Source: an uncultured Lachnospiraceae bacterium (GTDB taxonomy: Bacteria > Bacillota > Clostridia > Lachnospirales > Lachnospiraceae). Taken from it: a stretch of DNA of 64,000 nucleotides. The translations under genes and the position numbers were made by a program. Below are positions 1 through 8,402 of the stretch, one piece after another. The DNA is taken from positions 1-64,000 of the forward strand of contig CAJUHR010000007.1 in the NCBI GenBank assembly GCA_910586255.1, given 5' to 3'. Numbering within the stretch: position 1 is the first letter of the stretch; each line of letters starts with the position of its first letter. Below the pieces are notes generated by a model that ran no database searches, was not told the DNA's origin, and saw only the letters and a program-made list of their open reading frames with translations.

Positions 1-35
1 CCAATGTCATTAAGATAATCGTTTTTATGACTAAG

Positions 36-81
36 AAAAAAGCCCACCTACCTAATACAAAACAAACAGGTGGACTTTTTT
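36..81. terminator. Candidate bidirectional terminator hairpin
   Basis: The arms AAAAAAGCCCACCT and AGGTGGACTTTTTT are complementary apart from one G-T pair. An A-run leads in and a T-run leads out, so the hairpin could stop transcription in either direction. The nearest gene is the lipoprotein gene ending at 295 on the minus strand. The rest of 82-294 shows only AT-rich sequence and the palindrome at 210-231. Confidence 0.55.
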
Positions 82-209
82 CCATGCTTTCATAGATTTC
101 CATTTTTGATTCTAAAATTCCTTGCAAAATAAGAATTTCAAAAGAGTTAAAGCGTAACAAACACAAACTATAAGCCAAACGCTAATTTTTTCTTTAATTG
201 TCCTTAGAT

Positions 210-231
210 TACATGGTGCTAGCACCATGTA
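210..231. promoter_or_regulatory. 22-bp perfect palindrome
   Basis: Bases 210-231 are identical to their own reverse complement (half site TACATGGTGCT). A spacer-free palindrome of this length suits a dimeric protein operator better than a terminator, because no loop is possible. It lies downstream of the lipoprotein gene, so a control target would have to lie left of the window or on the plus strand. Its function is not known. Confidence 0.4.
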
Positions 232-294
232 TAAAAGAACATTAACAAGGAATATATCAATTTGCCACTACCCTAATAACAAATATGAAAGTTG

Positions 295-1137
295 TCATTT
301 AGTTGTAGTTACTTCAGTTGCAAAAATCTTGCTACATAATTGAAAATATTCATCATAAGATATTTCCGTTCCGTTCAATGTATATTTTTCTTTACCCTCC
401 ACATTATCTTCATCAACAAGTTCTTCATGAAAATTGATTTCTGAAACTAAATTATCTGCCCCTTCAAATTTTTCCATATGGTATGCTTCATATCCTGCAT
501 ACATTCTGTTGCTGTACATAATCCATGTGGAGCCATTATAAAAAACATAAGAAAGCACAAGAGAATCACCCTCTCCCACAGCAAATTCATAGACCTTATT
601 ATTGCGTACATCAAGGTATATGCCACCATAAGGTCCGCAAATAATCAGTTCATTTTCTCCATCATTGTCAAGATCGACCCTTTCACCAATGGAATAGGAA
701 TCCCATTCACCAGAATCCATATCTAAATCGGTAATATAGAATGCCGAATCCTCGGAACTGATTGCACTTATTGAGCCGTTGATAAACAAATCTAGTAATT
801 CTTCTGTTGTCATTTCTGTGTCTATATTTTCACTCGTTTCTACATTGGATTTTTCTACACCAATAGTTTTGTCTTCTTCCGTTTCTAAATTCATACTTTC
901 AACTGTCTGCATGCTGCTTTCTTGCTGATTTACAGAAGATTCATCTGCATTTACAGTTTCATCTTCTTTTATTTCCAAATCTGTAGCTTCAACTGTCAGC
1001 ACACTGCTTTCTTGCTGATTTACAGAAGATTCATCCGTATTCACAACTTCATCTCCTGTTGCTTGTCCACAAGCAACAACATTTAATGCTGTCAGAAAAA
1101 CGCATACCAATATTACTATCTTTTTACATCTGTTCAT
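295..1137 (-). CDS. Putative lipoprotein with two 30-residue repeats
   Basis: This encodes about 280 residues beginning MNRCKKIVIL. A hydrophobic signal ends in the lipobox LNVVAC, so the mature protein should be lipid-anchored outside the membrane. I chose the ATG at 1137, not the upstream ones at 1143 and 1179, because GGAGGG lies 7 nt before it. A Ser/Glu-rich linker contains two copies of a unit around DESSVNQQESS, followed by a compact C-terminal domain with Asp-rich turns (LDMDSGEWDSYSIGERVDLDND). That part resembles proteins with integrin-like or VCBS-type calcium loops, but I do not recognise a family. It lies inside the AT-rich mobile segment, so it may be a passenger gene. Confidence 0.7.
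   Translation of the reverse strand: MNRCKKIVILVCVFLTALNVVACGQATGDEVVNTDESSVNQQESSVLTVEATDLEIKEDETVNADESSVNQQESSMQTVESMNLETEEDKTIGVEKSNVETSENIDTEMTTEELLDLFINGSISAISSEDSAFYITDLDMDSGEWDSYSIGERVDLDNDGENELIICGPYGGIYLDVRNNKVYEFAVGEGDSLVLSYVFYNGSTWIMYSNRMYAGYEAYHMEKFEGADNLVSEINFHEELVDEDNVEGKEKYTLNGTEISYDEYFQLCSKIFATEVTTTK
871..1050. repeat. 90-bp tandem repeat inside the lipoprotein gene
   Basis: Two direct copies with a 90-bp period (871-960 and 961-1050) match closely, for example CTTGCTGATTTACAGAAG at 921 and again at 1011. They encode the two Ser/Glu-rich linker repeats. The period is a multiple of three, so copy number could change without a frameshift. Confidence 0.8.
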
Positions 1138-1360
1138 ATACATACCCTCCGATAAATCACTGCTAGAATTTTTCGGCAAATCACTTTGTCTATATCTTTC
1201 ACGTTTTAGTTATACCACTCTTACCCTCTGTTTTCAACCATAAAATACAAGGCGTAACAACCGCCGCACCCCACATTTGTTATCGTTCCAACGACTTCTC
1301 AATCGTAGTTGCCATTTCATATCGCCCCTCCTGCCAATCCCTCGAATTATTCTCACAAAC

Positions 1361-1707
1361 ACCGATTTGTTTATTCCCAATCCCATTCCTGAACGATTCA
1401 GAAAAAACACTGAATTGTTCAGGAATGGGATTGGCAAATTTTCCTAAAAATCGGTTTGTCGGTATTGGGAGTGGCTTTTTCTCGTTGTTTTTCCATGGTT
1501 TTCCGGCTTATGCCAGAGAAAACCATGGAAAACATCGTCTCCCTATCATAAACAACAGTTACAATTATAGGGGAGATTATGGAATTTTACGTTCTTTTTA
1601 TGGTCAACAGCATAAAAATAGGACGTGGAAATTTAGAGATTCTCAATTTTCCATAGATTTCTCCCTAAAATCGCTATATAAGAGCGTACTTGTTATATAG
1701 CGATTTT
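1361..1707. repeat. Cluster of long hairpins, no gene
   Basis: Bases 1138-1820 hold no convincing gene but four inverted repeats in a row. The first has 24-nt arms at 1378-1401 and 1410-1433 with one G-T pair, flanked by a further pairing of ACCGATTT (1361) with AAATCGGT (1448). The second has 15-nt perfect arms at 1489-1503 and 1518-1532 around CCATGG. The third is nested and imperfect: the outer arms near 1568-1588 and 1646-1666 enclose an inner pairing of TTTTTATG with CATAAAAA. The fourth has 15-nt perfect arms at 1667-1681 and 1693-1707. Small ORFs crossing this stretch are explained by the hairpins and are not called. Confidence 0.75.
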
Positions 1708-1820
1708 CTACTTTCCTATTGCCTGACCTTTGTAAACAAAGGAATTTTGGGTTATATTCGCAGAACATGTTATATAATTTCTATGCGTCCCCCATTCAGT
1801 ATGGGCGTTAAGTTATGAAA

Positions 1821-1851
1821 AGGGAAGGAAAGACTTAAATCTTCCTTCCCT
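1821..1851 (-). terminator. Terminator of the transposase gene
   Basis: Read on the minus strand, a stem built from AGGGAAGGAA and its complement (1821-1832 with 1840-1851) is followed by TTTTC. It begins 5 nt after the transposase stop codon. Confidence 0.7.
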
Positions 1852-1856
1852 CCAGG

Positions 1857-3131
1857 TTATGATGACACCCGGTATGTAAAGCCCGCAAAGCCCTTGGCTT
1901 TCAAGTTCCGTTTGTTTTGTCTGTCTGGTCTGACCGGCACGGTATGCCGTCCGATTTCCTCTAACAGCTTCTCATAGTCCGCACCTTCCGTCCTGAAATA
2001 TTCCCGGCACAATGCCGCTGCCATCTTAAAATTAACACGGTACGCATGACTCCCTTCTTCCGGCTGCCGTATAACCGCTTCACGGGCTATACGGCTTGTA
2101 AAGTTAAACATGGTCATTGCCGCATACACTTCCTGCTCCGCAAAACAGTCGCTTTTGCCGTGCAGATTTACAAGCCCCATGGTATATTTCAAATCCCGGA
2201 AACTGGATTCAATCCCCCAGCGTAAATGGTACAGCTCCCGGATATCCTCCAGAGTAAACGTATTTGGAAGAGATGTGGCTATCGTCTCAAACACACCACT
2301 GTCCAGTTGGAACCGGACAATCCTCAGACACATGGGATACGGACTGGGAAAATCCCAACGTCCCCGGCGTGTTTTGCTCCCTTCTTTGCTGTTTTTCGGC
2401 ACTTGAAGGAAGATATGTTTCTTCCGTTTATCCTCTTTCGTCTGCGTGGTGCTGACGGTAAAACGGATAACGGTATCAAGTTCCAACATAGGGAGACGTG
2501 CCACTTCCCTCATTGCGGAACGGTTATTCTTTATACGGATTAAAAAATCCGTATTTTCCTTTTCCGCAAGATGGGCCAAGAGGTTATAGGACTCATAACC
2601 TCTGTCTCCAATGACGATAGCCTTTTCCCTGAACGTGTTACGCCTCACAAGTTCAATCAATGCGCCGATTTCGTCTTTCTGCGGTTCTGGCTGTATCACC
2701 GCTTCCAGATATACTTTATTCAGTATATCATACAGCGGCGTCAAATGGAGCTGATTATATCCGTTAGGCGCACCGGAATGAACCACAAAACTGTCTGACT
2801 TTGGGTTGCGTGGGATAGAAACCGCTGTTCCGTCCACTGCCAAAAGCCGGAATCCGTGGAAGGTCTCACTGTCAACGCACTCCTCATTGAACCCCATGAA
2901 AATATCACGGAACACATTGGCCGGAATTTGCGCCCTGCGTTGCGTTAGGGCGGAGGCTGACACGTCATACCCTGCCCTATGGAGTTCTTTGGCAAGGGAG
3001 CCGCCCTCTGCTCCGATAATCATTTGAATGGTATCCCTGATTGAAAGTTTACTCTTTCGGAAAGATTGCTCTTTTCTATACGTTTCTGCTACACGATTGA
3101 TTACATTACAAAGTTTCTTTTTTATGCACAT
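1857..3131 (-). CDS. IS4-family DDE transposase
   Basis: A full-length 424-residue transposase that would cut and rejoin DNA at its element's ends. The DDE catalytic triad is visible as D100 (AVDGTAV), D176 (IGDRGYE) and E308. E308 lies in a perfect Y-x2-R-x3-E-x6-K signature (Y301, R304, E308, K315), the hallmark of the IS4 family. No frameshift or stop interrupts it, so it may be active. A long leader (3132-3532) separates its start from the inverted repeat at 3519-3532 and contains a weak hairpin at 3177-3222. The gene is AT-richer than the host genes to its right. Confidence 0.93.
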   Translation of the reverse strand: MCIKKKLCNVINRVAETYRKEQSFRKSKLSIRDTIQMIIGAEGGSLAKELHRAGYDVSASALTQRRAQIPANVFRDIFMGFNEECVDSETFHGFRLLAVDGTAVSIPRNPKSDSFVVHSGAPNGYNQLHLTPLYDILNKVYLEAVIQPEPQKDEIGALIELVRRNTFREKAIVIGDRGYESYNLLAHLAEKENTDFLIRIKNNRSAMREVARLPMLELDTVIRFTVSTTQTKEDKRKKHIFLQVPKNSKEGSKTRRGRWDFPSPYPMCLRIVRFQLDSGVFETIATSLPNTFTLEDIRELYHLRWGIESSFRDLKYTMGLVNLHGKSDCFAEQEVYAAMTMFNFTSRIAREAVIRQPEEGSHAYRVNFKMAAALCREYFRTEGADYEKLLEEIGRHTVPVRPDRQNKRNLKAKGFAGFTYRVSS

Positions 3132-3518
3132 AATGTTTTTTCCTGCCTTTGATTATTCAACCGCCGGACGAAAAAAGAACGCCAAAAACAAACCCATGAT
3201 TGGGTATATGATTGACGTTCTTGTTCGCTATTATTATGTACTTTTGACTTCTTAGTATTTTGTATATCTTTAACTTCTACATATTTAAACTTCTGACTAT
3301 TAACTTAATTCATACTTCCAAAATGTCTGACTTCTCACTCCTACGCAAACCGTTCGTCACAACGATTGCTATAATTATAGTCTATAAAATCCTTTTTTTC
3401 AAGTCACGGACTCTTATTTCACAAAAAGTTCACATTTTCCCTCTATAACTTAACACTACAAAGCCCTCCAAAATCTATTAAGTAAAAAAACGCCCTATTT
3501 TATTGTAATTTTTCCCTT

Positions 3519-3532
3519 TCTTAATGACATTG
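3519..3532. repeat. Right 14-bp inverted repeat of the AT-rich segment
   Basis: TCTTAATGACATTG is the exact reverse complement of bases 2-15. It marks the junction to GC-rich host sequence that begins CCGGCTGCC. Sequence from 3132 to 3518 carries no gene. Confidence 0.5.
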
Positions 3533-3588
3533 CCGGCTGCCCTCCTCTCTTTTTTCCATAGCTGAATACTTCTTTGCCTGAACATTTT

Positions 3589-4401
3589 CTACAATACATC
3601 TGAAAAATGAGGTCTCAGCCTCTTAAACACCTTGAGCCCCAAAAGCCCCAGCACCAGAGTCACTGACCAGAAATAAATGGTAAGTTTTGGCCTTTGCCAA
3701 AACCATTCCCCGGTCAGCATACTGTCCCGGTAGCCGGCCGACACATAGTAAAAAGGGTTCAGCTTCAAAAGCGCAACCGCCCAGGGAGCCTTATCGGCAA
3801 ACATGCTTTCATGATACATTATGGGAGTCAGCCACATGCCAAATTGAAGGCAGATACTGACAATCTGAGCCATATCCTTGAAAAACACATTGACCGCACA
3901 GGTAAAATATCCCACGCCCAGGGCCAGCATGGATGCGGCGAAGGAGTAGTACAGCACCTGAATCCATGTGAGAAACGGGGTCCACCGGTATACTCCAAAC
4001 ATGACAAACATGATTAATATAAAAAAGCCATGAACCAGCAAGCAGGAAAACAGCTTGATAATCGGAAGAATTTCCACCTGGAACACCACCTTCTTTACAA
4101 GATAATGATATTCCTGCAGACAGCCAGTCACACAATTTAAGGTCTCGCTGAAAAAAAACCAGGGCACGATACCAGGCACCAGCCAGAGAACATAGGGCGC
4201 CCCGGGCACCGGAGGACTGCTTTTAAATCCAACCTGGAAAACCAGAAAATAGATCAGCACGGTCACCATTGGCTGCACAAACATCCAGATGATACCAAAA
4301 TAAGAGCCCACAAACCGTTTTCTGAAATCGGCCTTAGACAAATCCCATATCAGACGCCGTTTTCTGATAATCTCCCTCAGCAATGAAGCCACATATGTCA
4401 T
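3589..4401 (-). CDS. ABC-2 type polysaccharide export permease (Wzm/TagG-like)
   Basis: A 270-residue integral membrane protein with about six hydrophobic segments and the layout of the polysaccharide/teichoic-acid export permeases. The N-terminal amphipathic stretch is followed by WMFVQPMVTVLIY; WLTPIMY and a C-terminal LNPFYY segment are typical. Such permeases flip a finished glycan with an ATPase partner (Wzt/TagH). No ATPase gene follows: after the stop codon the sequence runs into the mobile segment at 3532. The partner was therefore either displaced by that insertion or lies beyond position 1. It is the last gene of the polysaccharide operon, 66 nt after rmlC. Confidence 0.88.
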   Translation of the reverse strand: MTYVASLLREIIRKRRLIWDLSKADFRKRFVGSYFGIIWMFVQPMVTVLIYFLVFQVGFKSSPPVPGAPYVLWLVPGIVPWFFFSETLNCVTGCLQEYHYLVKKVVFQVEILPIIKLFSCLLVHGFFILIMFVMFGVYRWTPFLTWIQVLYYSFAASMLALGVGYFTCAVNVFFKDMAQIVSICLQFGMWLTPIMYHESMFADKAPWAVALLKLNPFYYVSAGYRDSMLTGEWFWQRPKLTIYFWSVTLVLGLLGLKVFKRLRPHFSDVL

Positions 4402-4466
4402 TATTTCCGATCCTCTCTTATCTCATCTAAAAGCCGCCTGTCCAGACAGCCTCCCCTTCTTTGGTG

Positions 4467-5021
4467 TTAAAAACGGAATGTCTCCGCCAACCCGCCCCAC
4501 CTTTTATCCTTTTCAGAAATAATCAACTCCACCCCGTCCTGCAAAGGCCACTGAATACCGATCTGAGGATCATTCCACATCATGCCTCCCTCATCCCCCG
4601 GATGATAAAAATCCGTACATTTGTAAGCAAATTCCGCCTCCTTTGACAGAACCAAAAATCCATGGGCAAAGCCCTTGGGAATATAGAACATCTTCTTATT
4701 TTCCGCCGAAAGCCTGACCCCAAACCATTTTCCAAAGGTCTTGGAATCGGAGCGAAGATCCACCGCCACATCAAAGACCTCCCCCCGCACCACCCGCACC
4801 AGCTTCCCCTGGGGAAACCGTTTCTGATAATGAAGCCCCCTAAGCACGCCCCGCACGGACATGGACTGATTATCCTGCACAAACACCATATCAAGGCCGG
4901 CCTCACGAAAATCATTCTGATTATAAGTCTCCACAAAATATCCCCGCTCGTCCTTAAAAACAGTCGGCTCAATCACATACAATCCCTCAATCTCACAGGC
5001 AGTCACTTGAATCTTTCCCAT
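4467..5021 (-). CDS. rfbC: dTDP-4-dehydrorhamnose 3,5-epimerase
   Basis: This 184-residue cupin-fold enzyme makes dTDP-4-keto-L-rhamnose, the precursor of dTDP-L-rhamnose. Family residues are visible: the catalytic His in LRGLHYQ (H64), K73 in QGKLVRV, and Y133 in FAYKCTDFY. The full family length is present. No rmlA, rmlB or rmlD occurs in this window, so the rest of the dTDP-rhamnose pathway must be encoded elsewhere. It predicts rhamnose in the glycan built by this operon. A pentamer repeat sits about 90 nt upstream. Confidence 0.94.
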   Translation of the reverse strand: MGKIQVTACEIEGLYVIEPTVFKDERGYFVETYNQNDFREAGLDMVFVQDNQSMSVRGVLRGLHYQKRFPQGKLVRVVRGEVFDVAVDLRSDSKTFGKWFGVRLSAENKKMFYIPKGFAHGFLVLSKEAEFAYKCTDFYHPGDEGGMMWNDPQIGIQWPLQDGVELIISEKDKRWGGLAETFRF

Positions 5022-5110
5022 CTCTCTTCAACCTCTTTTCCGGTATTTTTATTTTAAAACTCCATTACCACCATCTGTTCATTCTTTTCCCTTTAAACGG
5101 TTATGCAATA

Positions 5111-5130
5111 TACTATACTATACTATACTA
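5111..5130. repeat. Four tandem copies of TACTA upstream of rfbC
   Basis: Four perfect TACTA units lie between the DUF2142 gene and rfbC. On the minus strand they read as repeated TATAG boxes, each similar to a -10 element. Copy-number change here could alter promoter strength or spacing. The rest of the 232-nt gap (5022-5253) shows nothing else I can support. Confidence 0.6.
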
Positions 5131-5253
5131 CGTCCCCACCCCTTTGTCAAAACCGAAAAACCCAGCAGCCTGTCCTCATCTCCTGACACTCCCTGAATCC
5201 CTTCCTCAAGGCTGCGTCCCCCTCGGAACCCGGCAAACGAGAACCCGCGCCCC

Positions 5254-6924
5254 TCAAAGTCTCATACTGACCACACTATAAATCCGCAAAACCACATACA
5301 CATTAACGCAGCACATAGCATAAAGTATCCCCCGATTCCCATCCCCGGTAAGAACAATCCGGTCATTTTTAAGAGACATCAAAAAAACCGGCAAAAAAGG
5401 CAGAAAATATCTCCCCTGAACCCCGCTTATAACCTGAGACCCTACCGGAGTCCACGCCAAAAGCATGGAAAACATAGTCGCCGTCACGCAACCAAAGCAG
5501 AGCATCCAGATCCACAGCCTTTTTCCCCCGGTCAGAACCAGCTGCTCCCCCGGCTTTCTAAAGGCCAGGCATAGCAGGCAGCCGGTCAGCGCCACCACTA
5601 AAATATAGGGAACATCCAGCACCGGATCCAGATTACCCAGATAAGCCCCTATCATGGTCAAATGGTACTGCTGGGCCTGCCAGGCTGCCGTGTTAAAAAA
5701 CAGCTTCAGACATTTCCCCGGCTGATGAAGCAGCATCCCCAAAGTGTATCCTGTCTCCTGAGCCCATCCCACATAGTTCTCGGTCTCCGGCGCCACATAC
5801 ATGGTGACGGTCTGTCCGTTGACCAGCACCATAACCGCCGCCCATGCCCCAAACACCGCCGCGGCGGACAAACCCCATCTCCCCCAGCCGCCAAACTTCC
5901 TTACAGGAATCAGAAGACACAGTCCCATAAAGACTGCATACACCATCTTACAGGGGCCCACAAGAGCCATCACCAGGCCAAGAACCGCCACATCCGTTGC
6001 CCTCACCCATTCGGCAGCAAAAGCCAGATTAAGACAGCAGGCCGTAAACCAAAAGATCCCGGCCATGATCCACACATCATAGGAAAAGGATGCAGAAAGG
6101 TGAAGAGTCATAGGAAGAAGCGCCACGCCAAAGAGCACCTCCCGGCCAAAGGGCAGCCGCCTCATGGCAAGCCATGTGACCGCCACAAAAAACAACAGAT
6201 TTCCCAGACGTCCCAGATAAACCAGCCACAGACCGGAAAGCCCCAAAAGCCTGGCCAGGCAGATTCCCGCAGCCTGGGGCACATAGGCAGCCGGCGTGGT
6301 CACCACCGGCGGATAGGAAGACACGGCATAGCTCTGCTGACCCTCATCCTCCCGTCCCAAGCGAAAGGTATCATGAATCACCCGGTACGTTTTCTCCACA
6401 AGAGGCTGTCCCAGCACGGCGGCTTCTCCCGTGCCGTCCTTTGTCCCTTCCTTGACCAGATATCCGTCCTCCTGCCCGCGGATATAATCGCCGTTTACAT
6501 CCTCCAAAAACCAGTCTCGCGCCCGCACAAGCACGTGACCGTCCCGGCTGTTGGAGGGACAGCCTAACATACGGCTAGACAGCTGATAGGCGCTGATATA
6601 GTGGCTGATCTCATCCGGCGCTGACAAGGGCGGCAGCACAAGCAGATACAAAAGCCCCAGCAAAAGCCCGGCAACCGGATAGATCCGCTCCGGCCTCCAC
6701 GTCCCCCCGCCCTCTCTCTTTCTCCCGGGGAGCCGCCCTCCCCAAAAAAGCCATCCGCATAAGACTCCTGTCCCTAAAGCCGCCCCCAAAAGCATCCAGT
6801 AATTTCCCACCAGCCAGGTATCTCCACATTCCAGGGCCCCTGCCCGGACATCTCCCAAGTGCCACCAGCCAAGCAGCGCCAGAATCCCAATCCCTATCAG
6901 CCAGTTATTATCCCTCTTCTTCAT
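5254..6924 (-). CDS. DUF2142-like multi-spanning membrane protein
   Basis: About 556 residues with roughly a dozen membrane spans. The first extracytoplasmic loop carries LPPLSAPDEISHYISAYQ, matching the acidic PPxxxPDExxH loop of the DUF2142 family. These are thought to be GT-C-type glycosyltransferases using lipid-linked sugars, with the Asp-Glu pair as catalytic acid or base. I chose the ATG at 6924 (MKKRDNN) because GGAGGG lies just upstream. It overlaps the end of the DUF2304 gene by 17 nt, which points to translational coupling. The longer ORF from 6999 lacks a ribosome binding site. The exact sugar transferred cannot be read from sequence. Confidence 0.8.
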   Translation of the reverse strand: MKKRDNNWLIGIGILALLGWWHLGDVRAGALECGDTWLVGNYWMLLGAALGTGVLCGWLFWGGRLPGRKREGGGTWRPERIYPVAGLLLGLLYLLVLPPLSAPDEISHYISAYQLSSRMLGCPSNSRDGHVLVRARDWFLEDVNGDYIRGQEDGYLVKEGTKDGTGEAAVLGQPLVEKTYRVIHDTFRLGREDEGQQSYAVSSYPPVVTTPAAYVPQAAGICLARLLGLSGLWLVYLGRLGNLLFFVAVTWLAMRRLPFGREVLFGVALLPMTLHLSASFSYDVWIMAGIFWFTACCLNLAFAAEWVRATDVAVLGLVMALVGPCKMVYAVFMGLCLLIPVRKFGGWGRWGLSAAAVFGAWAAVMVLVNGQTVTMYVAPETENYVGWAQETGYTLGMLLHQPGKCLKLFFNTAAWQAQQYHLTMIGAYLGNLDPVLDVPYILVVALTGCLLCLAFRKPGEQLVLTGGKRLWIWMLCFGCVTATMFSMLLAWTPVGSQVISGVQGRYFLPFLPVFLMSLKNDRIVLTGDGNRGILYAMCCVNVYVVLRIYSVVSMRL

Positions 6925-7315
6925 TCTTCCCTCCGGATATCTCCCTGCCTGAGACTCTTTTTTCCTGCCCGGCAAAATCCTTTCTGTCCATCTCGTCAAG
7001 CGCCATCTGCTGCACCAGCTCCTTAATCCTTGTCTCCAGCTGGGAGATGTGGATAGTCATGTTAAACACCTTCACAATCAAAAGAAAAATAGCAAACAAA
7101 AACAAAAAATTGGCCGTAGAGTAGATTCCGAGACAGTGAGCGGCAAAATCTGCTATGGACGGAAAGACACTGAACGCCACCAGCACCAGAGCCAGCACAA
7201 TCCAGAAAATCGCGCTTTCAATCTGAATCTTAGACTGGCGAATCTTGCGCATCATCTGTAAAAATGTTGCCACAGACACCAGAATCAATAAAATACGCAA
7301 TGTCATGGTCATCAT
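6908..7315 (-). CDS. DUF2304 family small membrane protein
   Basis: About 135 residues: three hydrophobic helices (LRILLILVSVATF, a segment around FWIVLALVLVAF, and NFLFLFAIFLLIV), then a charged C-terminal tail rich in Glu and Lys that is likely coiled-coil. DUF2304 proteins usually accompany a DPM1-like glycosyltransferase, and one is encoded four genes upstream (9742-10470). It may help hand sugars to the membrane side. The start at 7315 has AAGGAG 10 nt before it; the annotated-length ORF from 7363 has no ribosome binding site. Confidence 0.82.
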   Translation of the reverse strand: MMTMTLRILLILVSVATFLQMMRKIRQSKIQIESAIFWIVLALVLVAFSVFPSIADFAAHCLGIYSTANFLFLFAIFLLIVKVFNMTIHISQLETRIKELVQQMALDEMDRKDFAGQEKRVSGREISGGKNEEEG

Positions 7316-7359
7316 AATCTGTTTTCTCCTTCCCGACCCTGTCACCCATACGGACTCCC

Positions 7360-8340
7360 TCACCTGCCTGGCTGCCCGGTCTCCTTCTTTTCCCAGTAAA
7401 GGGCATTCATGCTACAGCCTTTTACCAGCGGCATGGGAATATGGCGGTAGGCCTTTCCCATCCGGTAGCCTGCATACTTGCAGCCGCTTCCCACCACCAG
7501 CGCCGGAAGCTGCCCGGCCTTTTTCTGACGAATCAGACCCTTTGCAACCGTCAATATCATGCGGATTCCCTCCCCCTCAGAGGAAAGCCCCTGAAACACC
7601 TCCGGGTGATCTGCCTGGGACACGGCCAGGTCAAAATTCCGTTTAAACTGCTGGACAGCCGTCAGGTTATGAGAATGAATCACCTTTGCCCCGGCCCCAT
7701 AGGCAATGGCATACCCGGCCTCAATGACTCCCGCTCCAAAAATCATATCTTCATTGAAAATGGTTCTCTCGGTAAAGCCCCCCAGCTTTTCAAAAATCTC
7801 CCTCCGATAAGCACAGCACACGTTGGAGGCAAAATACGTCTTGATTCCCAGCCTGGGAAGGTCGGCTTTTGTCTTTACACAGCTCTCTTTGGGATAATTA
7901 AAGCTGCGGATATACCGCTCCACCGGCAGACAGTCCTTTGCCGGCAGCTGCCTGGCATAGGCCATCGCCACCGTCTCCCCCTGGGGTCCCTTTAAGGACA
8001 AGGCCTTCATAAGCTGCTCTGTCAGATCTTTTCCCCCGGGAACCGCATCGTCCGTCATAAAGATCATAACATCTGCCCGGGAAAGGCTTGCCCCCATATT
8101 TCTGGTGGCTCCATGGTCAAATTCCTCCCTGGTTATATGATGCACTTCCAGATTGACATCCGTCTCCCATGGTCCTGTTTTCCAGTATCGCTCCTCCGTG
8201 TTGATAACAAGGACCTTATTTACCGGCAGGGTCTGCTGCCCCAGCCTTTTTAACAGAAGGTAAAATTTCTCATCCGGCTTGTATACCGGAATAATCACAT
8301 CCACCACCGGCTTTTTCCTTATTTTCATCTCTTCCATCAT
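7360..8340 (-). CDS. GT2 glycosyltransferase, rhamnosyltransferase-like
   Basis: A 326-residue cytoplasmic GT-A fold enzyme. It opens with VDVIIPVYKPDEKF, the nucleotide-binding start of GT2. The acidic metal site is the DD of IFMTDDAVP, and FNEDMIFGA supplies the general-base region. The HGATRNMGASL segment is typical of rhamnosyltransferases in O-antigen and capsule loci, which fits the rmlC gene in the same operon. It would add one sugar to the growing lipid-linked repeat. Donor and acceptor are inferred, not visible. Confidence 0.87.
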   Translation of the reverse strand: MMEEMKIRKKPVVDVIIPVYKPDEKFYLLLKRLGQQTLPVNKVLVINTEERYWKTGPWETDVNLEVHHITREEFDHGATRNMGASLSRADVMIFMTDDAVPGGKDLTEQLMKALSLKGPQGETVAMAYARQLPAKDCLPVERYIRSFNYPKESCVKTKADLPRLGIKTYFASNVCCAYRREIFEKLGGFTERTIFNEDMIFGAGVIEAGYAIAYGAGAKVIHSHNLTAVQQFKRNFDLAVSQADHPEVFQGLSSEGEGIRMILTVAKGLIRQKKAGQLPALVVGSGCKYAGYRMGKAYRHIPMPLVKGCSMNALYWEKKETGQPGR

Positions 8341-8402
8341 TCTGTCGCCATCTCCATTTTCTCCGGCCCGTTCCCGGTTTTGCCACTCTTTATGCTGTCT
8401 CC

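Larger units (their letters stand above)
2..3532. mobile_element. AT-rich segment bounded by 14-bp inverted repeats, carrying an IS4-family transposase
   Basis: The sequence CAATGTCATTAAGA at 2-15 recurs as its exact reverse complement at 3519-3532, and base composition changes sharply to GC-rich just beyond 3532. Between the ends lie a lipoprotein gene, a hairpin cluster and a full-length transposase gene. One reading is a single element with a passenger gene; another is an IS whose right end is at 3532 and whose left end lies elsewhere. A weaker alternative pair of ends, GCGTTAAGTTAT near 1806 and its complement near 3445-3457, would give a 1.65-kb IS. No target duplication could be checked because the left flank is outside the window. 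Confidence 0.42.

Noticed and set aside
1425..1700. Plus-strand reading frame of 91 codons across the hairpin cluster
   Set aside because: It is made entirely of the inverted-repeat sequence, has no ribosome binding site and resembles no protein family.
5662..6567. Plus-strand 301-codon reading frame
   Set aside because: It is antisense to the DUF2142 gene, rich in His/Gln/Arg/Pro as expected from the complement of a GC-rich membrane-protein gene, and lacks a start signal.
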